Positions 7,138 to 15,624 of a DNA stretch of 41,564 bases are shown here, piece by piece. The stretch spans positions 7,089 through 48,652 of the forward strand of contig DKFS01000031.1 in NCBI GenBank assembly GCA_002452855.1, read 5' to 3'. Position 1 is the first letter of the stretch. The number at the start of each line of letters is the position of its first letter. This DNA comes from Sulfurospirillum sp. UBA6790 (GTDB taxonomy: Bacteria; Campylobacterota; Campylobacteria; Campylobacterales; Sulfurospirillaceae). Under the pieces are notes generated by a model that made no database searches, was not told where the DNA came from, and saw nothing but the letters and a program-made list of their open reading frames with translations. The position numbers were made by a program, and so were the translations under genes.

Positions 7138-8256
7138 GTGCGCTGTACGCAAATGAGCTCTTTTATTGTTATGGATATCGTTAAAGAAGCTGAAAAATTA
7201 GATGATTGTATCCATTTTGAAATTGGACAACCCGATCTTCCGCCTTCACCAAAGGTCAAAGAAGCATTACATGTAAATATCGATGCTAATAAATTTTCGT
7301 ATACGCAAAGCCATGGTTTACCAGAACTACGCGAAAAAATTGCACACCATTATGCTAAAACCTATGGTGTACAAATAGACATCGACCAAATCTTTTTAAC
7401 CCCAGGTACGAGTGGCGCTTTTCTTATTGCTTATGCGCTCACACTTCCCAAAGGTTCTACATTAGGACTTAGTGATCCTTCTTATCCATGCTATAAAAAT
7501 TTTGCATATCTGCTTGATATTGAACCGCTTTTTATGCCTATCGGAAAAGAAGATAATTTTGAATTACATGTAAAAGATTTAGAACCGCATCACTTAAGTG
7601 CTTTACAGATATCTTCTCCCGCAAATCCTACGGGAAACATCTACGATAAAGAGAATTTGAAAGCTTTGGTTGAGTATTGTGAAGCCTACAATATTGCTTT
7701 TATTTCCGATGAACTCTATCATGGGCTGACTTATGAAAAAGAGGCACACTCTGCACTTGAATTTAGTAAGAATGTTTATGTCATTAATGGTTTTTCAAAA
7801 TACTATTGCATGCCTGGGCAACGCCTTGGTTGGGTCATTGTGCCAAAAGAGAAAGTGCGCCATGCCGAAATGGTTGCTCAAAACTTCTTTATCTCCGCAC
7901 CAACACTGAGCCAATACGGTGCATTAGAAGCATTTGATGAAGCCTATTTAGAGCATATCAAAGATGAGTTTAAACAACGACGGGATTATCTTTTTAATGA
8001 ACTCTCACAACTGTTTGACATCGACGCCAAGCCTGAGGGCGCGTTTTACATCTGGGCAAACATCTCAAAGTATTCTCAGGACAGTTTTGCTTTTGCGAAA
8101 GAACTGTTAGAGAAGATTCACGTTGCGACCACCCCAGGCGTTGATTTTGGAAGTAATGGAACCAACCACTACCTCCGTTTTGCATACACGAGAAATATTG
8201 AGCATATGGAAGAAGGTATCCAACGATTAAAGCGCTATCTTCAATCGTTACTCTAA
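7138..8256 (+). CDS. PLP-dependent class I/II aminotransferase
   Basis: A 372-residue fold-type I aminotransferase. Landmarks are FEIGQPDLPPSP near the N-terminus, SPANPTGNIY, SDELYHGL (Asp pairs with the PLP pyridine), the Schiff-base Lys K221 in GFSKYYCMPGQRLGW, and RFAYT near the C-terminus. It resembles aspartate/aromatic aminotransferase-like enzymes (AspC/PatA type); the substrate is not determined. The start is GTG 7138, with GAGG 7 nt upstream; the next in-frame ATG (7153) has no ribosome site. It contains two TTACATGTAA palindromes. It overlaps the end of the convergent emrB-like gene by 9 bp and shares a hairpin terminator with it. Confidence 0.88.
   Translation: MRCTQMSSFIVMDIVKEAEKLDDCIHFEIGQPDLPPSPKVKEALHVNIDANKFSYTQSHGLPELREKIAHHYAKTYGVQIDIDQIFLTPGTSGAFLIAYALTLPKGSTLGLSDPSYPCYKNFAYLLDIEPLFMPIGKEDNFELHVKDLEPHHLSALQISSPANPTGNIYDKENLKALVEYCEAYNIAFISDELYHGLTYEKEAHSALEFSKNVYVINGFSKYYCMPGQRLGWVIVPKEKVRHAEMVAQNFFISAPTLSQYGALEAFDEAYLEHIKDEFKQRRDYLFNELSQLFDIDAKPEGAFYIWANISKYSQDSFAFAKELLEKIHVATTPGVDFGSNGTNHYLRFAYTRNIEHMEEGIQRLKRYLQSLL
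7267..7276. repeat. TTACATGTAA palindrome, copy 2
   Basis: Exact copy inside the aminotransferase gene, read as Leu-His-Val-Asn. Confidence 0.85.
7564..7573. repeat. TTACATGTAA palindrome, copy 3
   Basis: Exact copy inside the aminotransferase gene, read as Leu-His-Val-Lys, 288 bp after copy 2. Confidence 0.85.
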
Positions 8257-9798
8257 AACAGGAGGCGTTGCCTCCTTTCGTTTACTTAAGAAAGGTGGCT
8301 TTGCAAACCAAACTAAGACAATCAATGCGATAAACGAATACGATGACATTAAAAAAATGTCATCACTTGCACGAAGACTCGCTTGAGAGACAATGGCTCT
8401 ATCAAACCATGCATAAGCAGAAATCCCAGCTTCTTTGAGTGAATTCAGCGTTAAAGTGACTTGCGGATGAAAAATACTCACGTTTTCAGTTAAATTAGCA
8501 TAATGCAATGTCGTACGATGCTCCCACAATGCCATAGAAAGCGATGTTCCAAAACCACCACCCAAAACACGTAAAAAGTTTACTAATCCCATAGCAGAAG
8601 CAATGCGATACGGCTCAACACCTGCGAGTAAAATGGTTGTTAGAGGAATGAAATACATTGCCATACCTGCACCCAAAATCAGGCGTGGCATTGCTATCGT
8701 CATAAAATCCGCATCAGGCGTATAAAGCGAAGCCCAATAATACGAAATCGCAAAAATAGAAAACCCTGTCGTAACAATGAGACGCAAATCAACCCGATGT
8801 AAATTAGCACCAACCACAGGCGAGAGTAAAAAAGCAAAAATACCGACCAAAGCAGAAGCCGCACCTGCCCAAAAAGCCGTATAGCCCATTTGTGTTTGCA
8901 ACCACAAAGGAAAGACAACACCGCCTCCTAAAAAGATGGCATAACCAAGGCTAATTGTAACGGTTCCCACCGTAAAATTGCGTTTGCTAAACAGGGTTAA
9001 ATCAACCACAGGATGAGGATGGAATAACTCCCAAATCACAAAAAAGGTTAAAGCGATAACCGCAATAGCAGTTAAAACAATAATCGTAGAGGATTCAAAC
9101 CAGTCAAGGTCATTGCCTTTGTCAAGCATGATTTGCAAAGCACCCACACCGACAATCAACAATGCCAAACCTAAGAGGTCAATAGGACGAATACGAATCA
9201 CAGACTCATGTTCTCTTAAAAATCTCCAAACCAAAAATGAACCGATAATGCCAATAGGAAGGTTAATATAAAAAATCCATGGCCAATGATAATTATCGGT
9301 AATGTAACCACCCAGTAAGGGTCCAGCAATCGGTGCTGTGGTCGCTGTCATCGACCAAAAAGCCAAAGCAAGCCCTTTTTTATGCTCAGGGTAAATACTC
9401 AACAACAAACTTTGCGATAAAGGCATCATAGGAGCTGCCGCCACACCTTGTAAAATACGTGCTAAGACCAATAAAGGAAAGGTTGGAGCAACTCCGCATA
9501 ACCATGACGTTAAAGAAAAAAGAAGCGTTGAAGCAACAAAAAGCCTGACTTCTCCAAAACGACCCGCCAACCATCCCGTTAAAGGCATTGTAATGGCATT
9601 GGAGGCGGCAAAGGCAGTAATCACCCAAGTACCTTGATTGGGACTGACCGCCAAATCACCCGCAATGGAAGGAATCGAAACATTGGCAATGGTCGTATCA
9701 AGCACTTGCATAAACGTTGATAACGCCAAAGCAAGCGTCAAAATGATTAGCACGCCTAGTGAAAACGTAGGCGGCGTGTGATGTTCTGCTTGACTCAT
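8248..9798 (-). CDS. emrB: EmrB/QacA-type MFS drug exporter (DHA2, 14 TM)
   Basis: A 516-residue inner-membrane proton/drug antiporter of the DHA2 group. It has about 14 hydrophobic segments, the early motif LDTTIANVSIPSIAGDL, GWLAGRFGEVR (motif A) and ARILQGVAAAPMMP followed by TTAPIAGPLLGGYI (motif C-like). With the periplasmic adaptor (4-bp overlap upstream) and the outer-membrane channel it forms a tripartite pump able to expel hydrophobic compounds across both membranes. No regulator gene is adjacent. The last codons share the convergent terminator with the aminotransferase gene. Confidence 0.92.
   Translation of the reverse strand: MSQAEHHTPPTFSLGVLIILTLALALSTFMQVLDTTIANVSIPSIAGDLAVSPNQGTWVITAFAASNAITMPLTGWLAGRFGEVRLFVASTLLFSLTSWLCGVAPTFPLLVLARILQGVAAAPMMPLSQSLLLSIYPEHKKGLALAFWSMTATTAPIAGPLLGGYITDNYHWPWIFYINLPIGIIGSFLVWRFLREHESVIRIRPIDLLGLALLIVGVGALQIMLDKGNDLDWFESSTIIVLTAIAVIALTFFVIWELFHPHPVVDLTLFSKRNFTVGTVTISLGYAIFLGGGVVFPLWLQTQMGYTAFWAGAASALVGIFAFLLSPVVGANLHRVDLRLIVTTGFSIFAISYYWASLYTPDADFMTIAMPRLILGAGMAMYFIPLTTILLAGVEPYRIASAMGLVNFLRVLGGGFGTSLSMALWEHRTTLHYANLTENVSIFHPQVTLTLNSLKEAGISAYAWFDRAIVSQASLRASDDIFLMSSYSFIALIVLVWFAKPPFLSKRKEATPPVLE
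8260..8276. terminator. Convergent terminator hairpin
   Basis: AGGAGGC (8260-8266), loop GTT, GCCTCCT (8270-8276), followed on the plus strand by TTCGTTT. It lies 4 nt past the aminotransferase stop and inside the last codons of the emrB-like gene. Confidence 0.65.
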
Positions 9799-10940
9799 TG
9801 ATTCGTAGCGATAATGCGTTGAATGAGTTGCTGAGCTTCTTCATGAACATCTTCATACATACTGCTTTCAATGGAACGTTCACCTTGTTCAGGGCTCAGC
9901 AGTACCGAGCCTGAACGGTCATGCGTATCGACATCGATGACCATGGACAAACCAACTCGTAAAGGATGGTTTTTTATCTCTTGAGCATCAAGGCGTATGC
10001 GCACAGGCACGCGCTGCACGATTTTAATCCAGTTGCCTGAAGCGTTTTGGGCAGGGAGTAATGAAAATGAAGCCCCCGTTCCAGGCGACATTCCCTCAAT
10101 GGTGCCGTGAAATGTTATCCCTTTGCCATAAATGTCTGAATGAAGAGTTACGGGTTGGCCAATTCTAAGGTTGGTTAATTGCGTCTCTTTAAAGTTGGCA
10201 TCAACCCACATTTGTGTGTGCGCAACAACTGCCATAATAGATTGACCCGAAGCTATTTTTTGCCCCGGTTGGACACTCTTTTTCGCTACAATCCCATCGC
10301 TTGGCGCTAAAATACGACAACGTTTATACGCCAATAACGCTTCTTCCACATTAACGGCGGCTAATTTCACCGTTGGATTTTCTTCGATAGAAAGCCCTTG
10401 AATCGAACTTTCTAAAGAGGCTTTATGCTTTTCTTGCCCTAGCAAAGAGTCTTTTGCTTTTTCCACACGTTGTACAACATGCGCATACTCTTCCTTAGAA
10501 ATAGCGCCACTTTGAATCAAAGAAGCCCTTCTGTGTAAATCTTGCTCTGCTTCATCCAACTCTTTTTGTGCAATTTTCAACATCGCTTTAGACTCTTCAA
10601 CACGCTTATGAATACCAACCACTTCACGCACGTTTAACGCTAAAGTCTCTTTTGCTTTTTCAAGCGCGATTTTAGCATCACGGTCATCCAGTACGACAAG
10701 GGGGTCCGCTTTTTTGACACTTTGAGTCTCCTGAACAAAGACCTCTTGGACGACACCCGTGGTTTGAGGGGTTATCATAAACACTTCACCTTGCGTATAG
10801 GCATTGTCCGTTGTTTCATGGTATTCACCAATGAAATGATTGTAGGCAAACGCTCCGCCACCCGCTAAGGCAAAAACAAGCCCTGCTCCTAGTAAAAATT
10901 TATTGCGTTTTTTATTGTTTTTTTCTTCTATTTGTGACAT
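9795..10940 (-). CDS. emrA: EmrA/HlyD-type periplasmic adaptor
   Basis: A 381-residue membrane-fusion protein. It has a basic N-terminus and one membrane anchor (about 14-35), a biotinyl-lipoyl half beginning at TTDNAYTQGEV, a long coiled-coil hairpin (about 85-200), the second lipoyl half (ILAPSDGIVAKKSVQPGQ) and a beta-barrel domain (LRIGQPVTLHSDIYG). It links the MFS pump with the outer-membrane channel. Its start overlaps the channel gene's stop by 1 bp, and its stop overlaps the emrB start by 4 bp, so the three are one transcript. Confidence 0.93.
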   Translation of the reverse strand: MSQIEEKNNKKRNKFLLGAGLVFALAGGGAFAYNHFIGEYHETTDNAYTQGEVFMITPQTTGVVQEVFVQETQSVKKADPLVVLDDRDAKIALEKAKETLALNVREVVGIHKRVEESKAMLKIAQKELDEAEQDLHRRASLIQSGAISKEEYAHVVQRVEKAKDSLLGQEKHKASLESSIQGLSIEENPTVKLAAVNVEEALLAYKRCRILAPSDGIVAKKSVQPGQKIASGQSIMAVVAHTQMWVDANFKETQLTNLRIGQPVTLHSDIYGKGITFHGTIEGMSPGTGASFSLLPAQNASGNWIKIVQRVPVRIRLDAQEIKNHPLRVGLSMVIDVDTHDRSGSVLLSPEQGERSIESSMYEDVHEEAQQLIQRIIATNQ

Positions 10941-12376
10941 TATTCTTTTCCTTCTACCATTTGTCCGCCAAGGGCGTGCATGATGTCAATATAGGCATTA
11001 ATCTGTACAAACTGCGTTTCTAAAATAGTCCGTTTTGCTTCTAAAACATCCCATTGCTTTTGCAATACCAACCGCTTGTCGCTGATGCCTTCATCAAATT
11101 TTTGTACCGCTAACGCCAAAAGGTGTTCTTTGGTTTTCATATCTTCTTGAGAGAGGCTATTTTGATGCAAAACCGTTTTAAAATTTTTCAATGCACTTAA
11201 GAGCGCATTCGCACTGGTAATGACCGCATCATTGTAATCATAAATAGCGGCCTCATGCGCATTTTGAGATGCTTTGTACGCACCTTCTAAAGCTTTTCGG
11301 TCAAAAATCGGCAATGAAATGCTGGCTTGTGCCATCGAGGTTATCGAATCAGTGCGCAAAAGATTGCTGAGTCCTAAACTGGCAAAATTCGATAATGCAC
11401 TTAAATTAATATTAGGATAAAACCCCGCTTTAGCGACATTGATTTGTGATGATGTTGCCTCCACCATCTCTTTTTTAGCGCGAATTTCTGGTTTTTGAGC
11501 CAAAGCATCCAGCATAATGGAAGGGGTAGTATCAAAACGTCTGGAATAGATAAAGGCATGGGGTAAGTAAGGCTGAAGTGCTTCAGAAGAGAGTCCCGAT
11601 AAATTTCCAAGTGCTTTTTTTGCCGCAATGAGCTGTGCACTCATTTGGCTGTGATAACGTTCAATTTCATTCAAGCGTGATTGTGCGTTAAGCCATGCAC
11701 TTTTATCATCGAGTCCTGCCAAATACCGCTCATTTGCTAGCGAGCTTAATGTCGTTAAAAGTTCTTTTTCCTGATTTAATATCACTATTTTTTCTAAGGT
11801 ATACCCGTAACGATAATACTCTGTACTCAAAGCAATGCTTAAAGCGACAACACGTGCTTCATACGCTGCTTCTTGCACTTTGATGCTTCCTAATTGTGCT
11901 TTGAGCTGTTCAGATAATTTATCCCAAAGGTCTAAATCATAAGTTAGTTGAACCCCTAGTCGTCCTGTTTCATAGGAATTAGGAACCAATGGCGGTGAAA
12001 TGAGGTCATTTTTACTCGGATGGTTGGTATCGGCACTTCCAATAAGATTCAGCGAAGGTTCTGTTTGTGTGGATGAAATATCGTACTGTGCATAAGCTTG
12101 TGCAATACGAGCACGCATCGAAGCTAATGTCGGAGCATCGCTTAATGAATGGTCAATAAGGCTTTGCAACGGCGCATCATCAACCGCTTTCCACCAGACG
12201 TTAGAATGTGCTTGTGTCATTAAAGGTGTGTGCGTTTCAGCCGCAATCTCTTTTTGATTGAGTGTAAGCGACTGCATAGCTGGCTCTTCCAAAGCTTTTG
12301 GTACGCATCCCGATAAAAACAGTGTTGCACCAACAGACAAAAACAAAAAATGAGCTCTTCTTTTGTATAAAGGCAT
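10940..12376 (-). CDS. TolC-like outer-membrane efflux lipoprotein (NodT family)
   Basis: Outer-membrane channel of the pump, about 478 residues from the chosen start. The N-terminus is a lipoprotein signal: basic MPLYKRRAH, a hydrophobic stretch, then the lipobox LSGC with Cys24. Two OEP repeats follow, rich in alpha-helical coiled coil, with the usual RLGVQLTYDLDLWDKL and ASISLPIFDRKALEG segments. ATG 12376 is preferred because the signal peptide follows at once; a start at 12433 adds 19 residues that do not fit a signal peptide. Neither has a good ribosome site. It is the first gene of the emr operon. Confidence 0.88.
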   Translation of the reverse strand: MPLYKRRAHFLFLSVGATLFLSGCVPKALEEPAMQSLTLNQKEIAAETHTPLMTQAHSNVWWKAVDDAPLQSLIDHSLSDAPTLASMRARIAQAYAQYDISSTQTEPSLNLIGSADTNHPSKNDLISPPLVPNSYETGRLGVQLTYDLDLWDKLSEQLKAQLGSIKVQEAAYEARVVALSIALSTEYYRYGYTLEKIVILNQEKELLTTLSSLANERYLAGLDDKSAWLNAQSRLNEIERYHSQMSAQLIAAKKALGNLSGLSSEALQPYLPHAFIYSRRFDTTPSIMLDALAQKPEIRAKKEMVEATSSQINVAKAGFYPNINLSALSNFASLGLSNLLRTDSITSMAQASISLPIFDRKALEGAYKASQNAHEAAIYDYNDAVITSANALLSALKNFKTVLHQNSLSQEDMKTKEHLLALAVQKFDEGISDKRLVLQKQWDVLEAKRTILETQFVQINAYIDIMHALGGQMVEGKE

Positions 12377-12533
12377 AGATGAATCTTTGTAGTGGAATCG
12401 TATATCACATGCAGTATTTTTATTCTCTAACATACAATAATGTGGTATTGTAACAAAATTTTTTAAATAATGTATAGTACATTACTACTCATTCCATGTA
12501 TTTTTTTATCATGCATCAAAAATCTTGCGTATT

Positions 12534-12543
12534 TTACATGTAA
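12534..12543. repeat. TTACATGTAA palindrome, copy 4
   Basis: Exact, extended to TTTTACATGTAAAA (12532-12545). It is intergenic, 10 bp upstream of the slyD -10 box and so over its -35 region. Confidence 0.85.
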
Positions 12544-12555
12544 AAACCGTATGGA

Positions 12556-12561
12556 TATAAT
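12556..12561 (+). promoter_or_regulatory. -10 box of the slyD-like gene
   Basis: TATAAT in GGATATAATTGG, about 59 nt before the chosen ATG. A palindrome copy occupies the position of the -35 box. Confidence 0.5.
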
Positions 12562-12620
12562 TGGCTTTTGAAGAAAACTTCACTACAATGCGCTTATTAC
12601 AAATTGCCAAAGGAAACCTT

Positions 12621-13094
12621 ATGAAAATCTCTAAAGATTGTGTTGTAACACTTGAATATACCATTACCGATACTGCTAAAAATATGCTTGATTCAGGCGC
12701 TGACCCGCTTATTTACCTTCACGGTGGCTACAATGACATCTTTGCTAAAATCGAAAAAGAACTTGAAAATAAAACCGTAGGCGATAGCATTACCGTGCAA
12801 CTGACTCCAAAAGAGTCCTTTGGTGAATACGATGAATCTTTAGTAAGTATTGAAGAGCGTGGCGAATTTGATGATCAAATCTTTGTTGGAGAGCAATTTG
12901 TCGAGATTATTGAAGATGAAGATGATGCACTCGAAGATCAAAAAATTTCATATACCATCAAAGAGATTACAAAAGACAATGTCACCCTTGATGGAAATCA
13001 TCCTCTTGCAGGTATTGATGTCATTTTTACTGCCAAAGTATTAGACATTCGTAAAGCAACAGCAAAAGAGATTAAAGAAGAACACGCAAGATAG
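12621..13094 (+). CDS. slyD: SlyD-like FKBP-type peptidyl-prolyl isomerase
   Basis: 157 residues. The FKBP half-domain begins VTLEYTITDTAKNMLDSG and continues PLIYLHGGYNDIFAKIEKELENKTVGD, with the SlyD-type insert-in-flap chaperone domain at about 70-125 (PKESFGEYDESLV..., acidic) and the returning FKBP strand HPLAGIDVIFTAKVLDI. Cytoplasmic prolyl isomerase and chaperone. It lacks the metal-binding His/Cys-rich tail of E. coli SlyD, so nickel delivery is not indicated. The start at 12621 is chosen because AAAGGAAA precedes it; a start at 12561 would lie on the -10 box. A TTACATGTAA copy begins 4 nt after the stop. Confidence 0.88.
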   Translation: MKISKDCVVTLEYTITDTAKNMLDSGADPLIYLHGGYNDIFAKIEKELENKTVGDSITVQLTPKESFGEYDESLVSIEERGEFDDQIFVGEQFVEIIEDEDDALEDQKISYTIKEITKDNVTLDGNHPLAGIDVIFTAKVLDIRKATAKEIKEEHAR

Positions 13095-13098
13095 CACG

Positions 13099-13108
13099 TT
13101 ACATGTAA
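13099..13108. repeat. TTACATGTAA palindrome, copy 5
   Basis: Exact, intergenic, 4 bp after the slyD-like stop codon. Confidence 0.85.
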
Positions 13109-13226
13109 AAGAACAAGCTATCAAACTAAGCTCCTGTTTTGTGGAAAAATGATAAAGTCTTAAAATTAAATTAATTGTGAGGGTGTTTGTATATTATGGA
13201 TGACTTTATTTTTTTAGGTCCTATTA

Positions 13227-14834
13227 ATGGCTAATGTCAAAAATAAATTTGGGCAATATATGACACCAAAAGAGATTGCCAAATTTATGCTTTCTTTATC
13301 GACTATCGATTTTCAATCAAGGATTTTAGAGCCCTGTTGTGGAGAGGGCGTTTTTTTAGAGCTTTTTGATAAACAAGGCTATACAAATTATTTAGCTTAC
13401 GAAATTGATAAAAAGATTATAAAACATTCTAGAAATGTTTTAAATCATAGCTTCATTTCTGCAAAAATAGATGAAAAATTTGACTTAATTATCGGCAATC
13501 CACCCTATATCCGTTGGAAAAATTTGGAACAAGACCTCAAAGATGAACTGGGTAAAAGTGATGTATGGGACAAATATTGCAATGCACTTTGCGATTATTC
13601 CAATATTTTCATTATTAAATCTATCGAACTTCTTAAAGAAGGCGGCGAGCTGATTTTCATTACCCCTGAATACTGGCTTAATACAATGCATTCAACAAAA
13701 ATGCGTAATTATATGATGCAACATGGCTTTTTTGAAGCAATATACCACTTTAATGAAACACCTATATTTGAAAAAGCTACGGTTTCTACGATGGTTTTTA
13801 AATACCGAAAATCTAACAAACCTACGCCCAAAAACATTAAAGTAGCAAAATATTACGCAAACAAAAAACTGACCGATAACATTCTTTGTAAATTAAAATC
13901 TTGGGAACGCCAAGACAATACTGAGTATATCTTAATCCCACAATTTCAAATCGATAAAAACTGGATTTTAGCTTCAAAAGACGTGATAGATGAATTAAAT
14001 CTTTTTGAATATCAATGTAAAAAATATGATACAACCGATCTATTTTCTACTGAAAAGCTCTGCACCATTGGTGATATTTGCGATATTGGGAATGGAATGG
14101 TCAGTGGGCTGGATAAAGCGTTTCAAGTAGAAAATGTCACACCTTTAACCAAGGAAGAGTTACATTATTCTATACGTGTCATGAAAGCCAAAAATCTTTC
14201 TCCGTATTTTCATACCGACACAACGCGCTATATTTTTATCAATGAACCTATCAGTGAAGATGAATTCAAGGAAAAATGTCCGAATTATTATCAACATTTA
14301 TTTCCCTATATAGAGCAATTAGATAAGAGATACCGATATAATCGAGACATACCCTATTGGGAATGGGTTTTTTTGAGAAATTATCACTTATTCAATCGAA
14401 AAAGTCCTAAAATCTTTGTCCCGTGTAAAGAAAGAATTTCCAATAAAAACTATTTTCGTTTTTCATACATTGAAGAGGGAATATTCCCTACGCAAGATGT
14501 GACGGCGCTTTACAAAAAAGAGGGTGTCCAAGAGAGTTTGTTGTATATTTTAGCTTTACTCAATAGTCGTTATGTCTTTGACTGGCTACGATTTAACGGT
14601 GTTGTTAAAGGCTCTATCGTCGAATTTTCAGAAAAGCCAATTGCAAGTATTCCGTTTAGAAGAATTAATTTTAATGATGAACATGAAGCAAACATACACC
14701 ATCAAATCGTTTCTTTAACGAAAAGCTATTTGAAGACAAAAAAAGAATGTGTCCTTAATGAGTTGAATAAAGCCATAGACGATTTGTTTATGATAAATGG
14801 AGAAAACGATGTTTGTGAATTACGAAGAGCTTAA
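13227..14834 (+). CDS. N6-adenine DNA methyltransferase of a HincII-type (GTYRAC) system
   Basis: A 535-residue gamma-type adenine methyltransferase. Motif X is GQYMTPKEIAKFML (9-22), the AdoMet-binding motif I is ILEPCCGEGVF (33-43), and the catalytic motif IV is NPPY (91-94). The large C-terminal half is the probable target-recognition region. It should protect host DNA by methylating the adenine of GTYRAC; the specificity is inferred from the overlapping HincII-like nuclease gene. The start at 13227 has only a weak AGG upstream. Its end overlaps the nuclease start by 26 bp. The coding region looks richer in AT than its neighbours by eye, consistent with past transfer. Confidence 0.9.
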   Translation: MANVKNKFGQYMTPKEIAKFMLSLSTIDFQSRILEPCCGEGVFLELFDKQGYTNYLAYEIDKKIIKHSRNVLNHSFISAKIDEKFDLIIGNPPYIRWKNLEQDLKDELGKSDVWDKYCNALCDYSNIFIIKSIELLKEGGELIFITPEYWLNTMHSTKMRNYMMQHGFFEAIYHFNETPIFEKATVSTMVFKYRKSNKPTPKNIKVAKYYANKKLTDNILCKLKSWERQDNTEYILIPQFQIDKNWILASKDVIDELNLFEYQCKKYDTTDLFSTEKLCTIGDICDIGNGMVSGLDKAFQVENVTPLTKEELHYSIRVMKAKNLSPYFHTDTTRYIFINEPISEDEFKEKCPNYYQHLFPYIEQLDKRYRYNRDIPYWEWVFLRNYHLFNRKSPKIFVPCKERISNKNYFRFSYIEEGIFPTQDVTALYKKEGVQESLLYILALLNSRYVFDWLRFNGVVKGSIVEFSEKPIASIPFRRINFNDEHEANIHHQIVSLTKSYLKTKKECVLNELNKAIDDLFMINGENDVCELRRA

Positions 14835-15576
14835 ACAAAAAATCATAGGATGTAGCGTTCCCAAACCACTATCAGGAACGTTATCGGGACATTCGGCAGG
14901 AGAGCCTTTTGATAAACACGCTTACGCTGAGATAAAAAAAGCATTTCCAACGCATACGTTTAGACAATATGAGTATTTAAATTTCTTATTTACCAAGCAT
15001 CTTGATGCAACTTCAAGAGCAGAGAGGGAAAAGCTTTTTAATTCGCCTACTGTCTTATTTTTATTAAGCAGAGGGAAAGATGCCACCGATAAATGGAGCA
15101 TTGAAAACCCATTTGAAGAAAAACAAAACGACACTGCGGATATCTTAGTCGTAAAAGATGGTAAATACGAAATTATCGATATTAAAACTCGCAATGTCTC
15201 AAAATCTGCTCAATCACCTAATATCATCTCTGCTTATAAGTTAGCTCAATTATGTGCCAAGATGCTAGACAATGAAGAATTTGATACGTTCACTATTAAT
15301 TATTTTGAAATTAACTGGGTTTTAGAAGATGATAAATTAGTCTGTAAAAATGCCTTTAATGCCAATTTGTTTAAATCAAATCCTGAAAATTTATACATTA
15401 ACTGGGCTGCAGCAATGCAAGTGCAATTTCATGTATGTGACCTAGAACAAAGTTTTACGGGAGACATGAAACAATGGGCAAAAACTTACTTAAGGCATTT
15501 TGTCGCTCAAGCTAAAAAAAGAGCTGATGATATGATTGAAAGATTTGTGAAACCATTTGAAAAATACATCAAATAA
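14809..15576 (+). CDS. HincII-type restriction endonuclease (GTYRAC)
   Basis: 255 residues, recalled as closely similar along its length to R.HincII of Haemophilus. Shared stretches include SGTLSGHSAGEPF, FNSPTVLFLLSRGK, WSIENPFEEKQNDTADIL, KSAQSPNIISAYKLAQLCAKM and LYINWAAAMQVQFHV. The nuclease triad is D111, D124 and K126 (DILVV... IIDIK), matching HincII D114, D127 and K129. The glutamine that intercalates into DNA (HincII Q138) corresponds to Q135. It cuts GTY^RAC to blunt ends. The start at 14809 is chosen because GGAG lies 6 nt upstream; 14797 lacks a site. It overlaps the methyltransferase gene. The identification is from memory of the HincII sequence. Confidence 0.93.
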   Translation: MFVNYEELKQKIIGCSVPKPLSGTLSGHSAGEPFDKHAYAEIKKAFPTHTFRQYEYLNFLFTKHLDATSRAEREKLFNSPTVLFLLSRGKDATDKWSIENPFEEKQNDTADILVVKDGKYEIIDIKTRNVSKSAQSPNIISAYKLAQLCAKMLDNEEFDTFTINYFEINWVLEDDKLVCKNAFNANLFKSNPENLYINWAAAMQVQFHVCDLEQSFTGDMKQWAKTYLRHFVAQAKKRADDMIERFVKPFEKYIK

Positions 15577-15590
15577 TAGAATATTGGGGT

Positions 15591-15620
15591 GTCTATAAGG
15601 AGGAAATCCTCCTTACAGAC
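15591..15620. terminator. Convergent terminator between the restriction gene and the LUD operon
   Basis: GTCT-A-TAAGGAGGA (15591-15604), loop AA, TCCTCCTTA-C-AGAC (15607-15620): a 13-bp stem with one A.C mismatch. It lies in the 48-bp gap between the two convergent stops. Confidence 0.8.
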
Positions 15621-15624
15621 TCGC

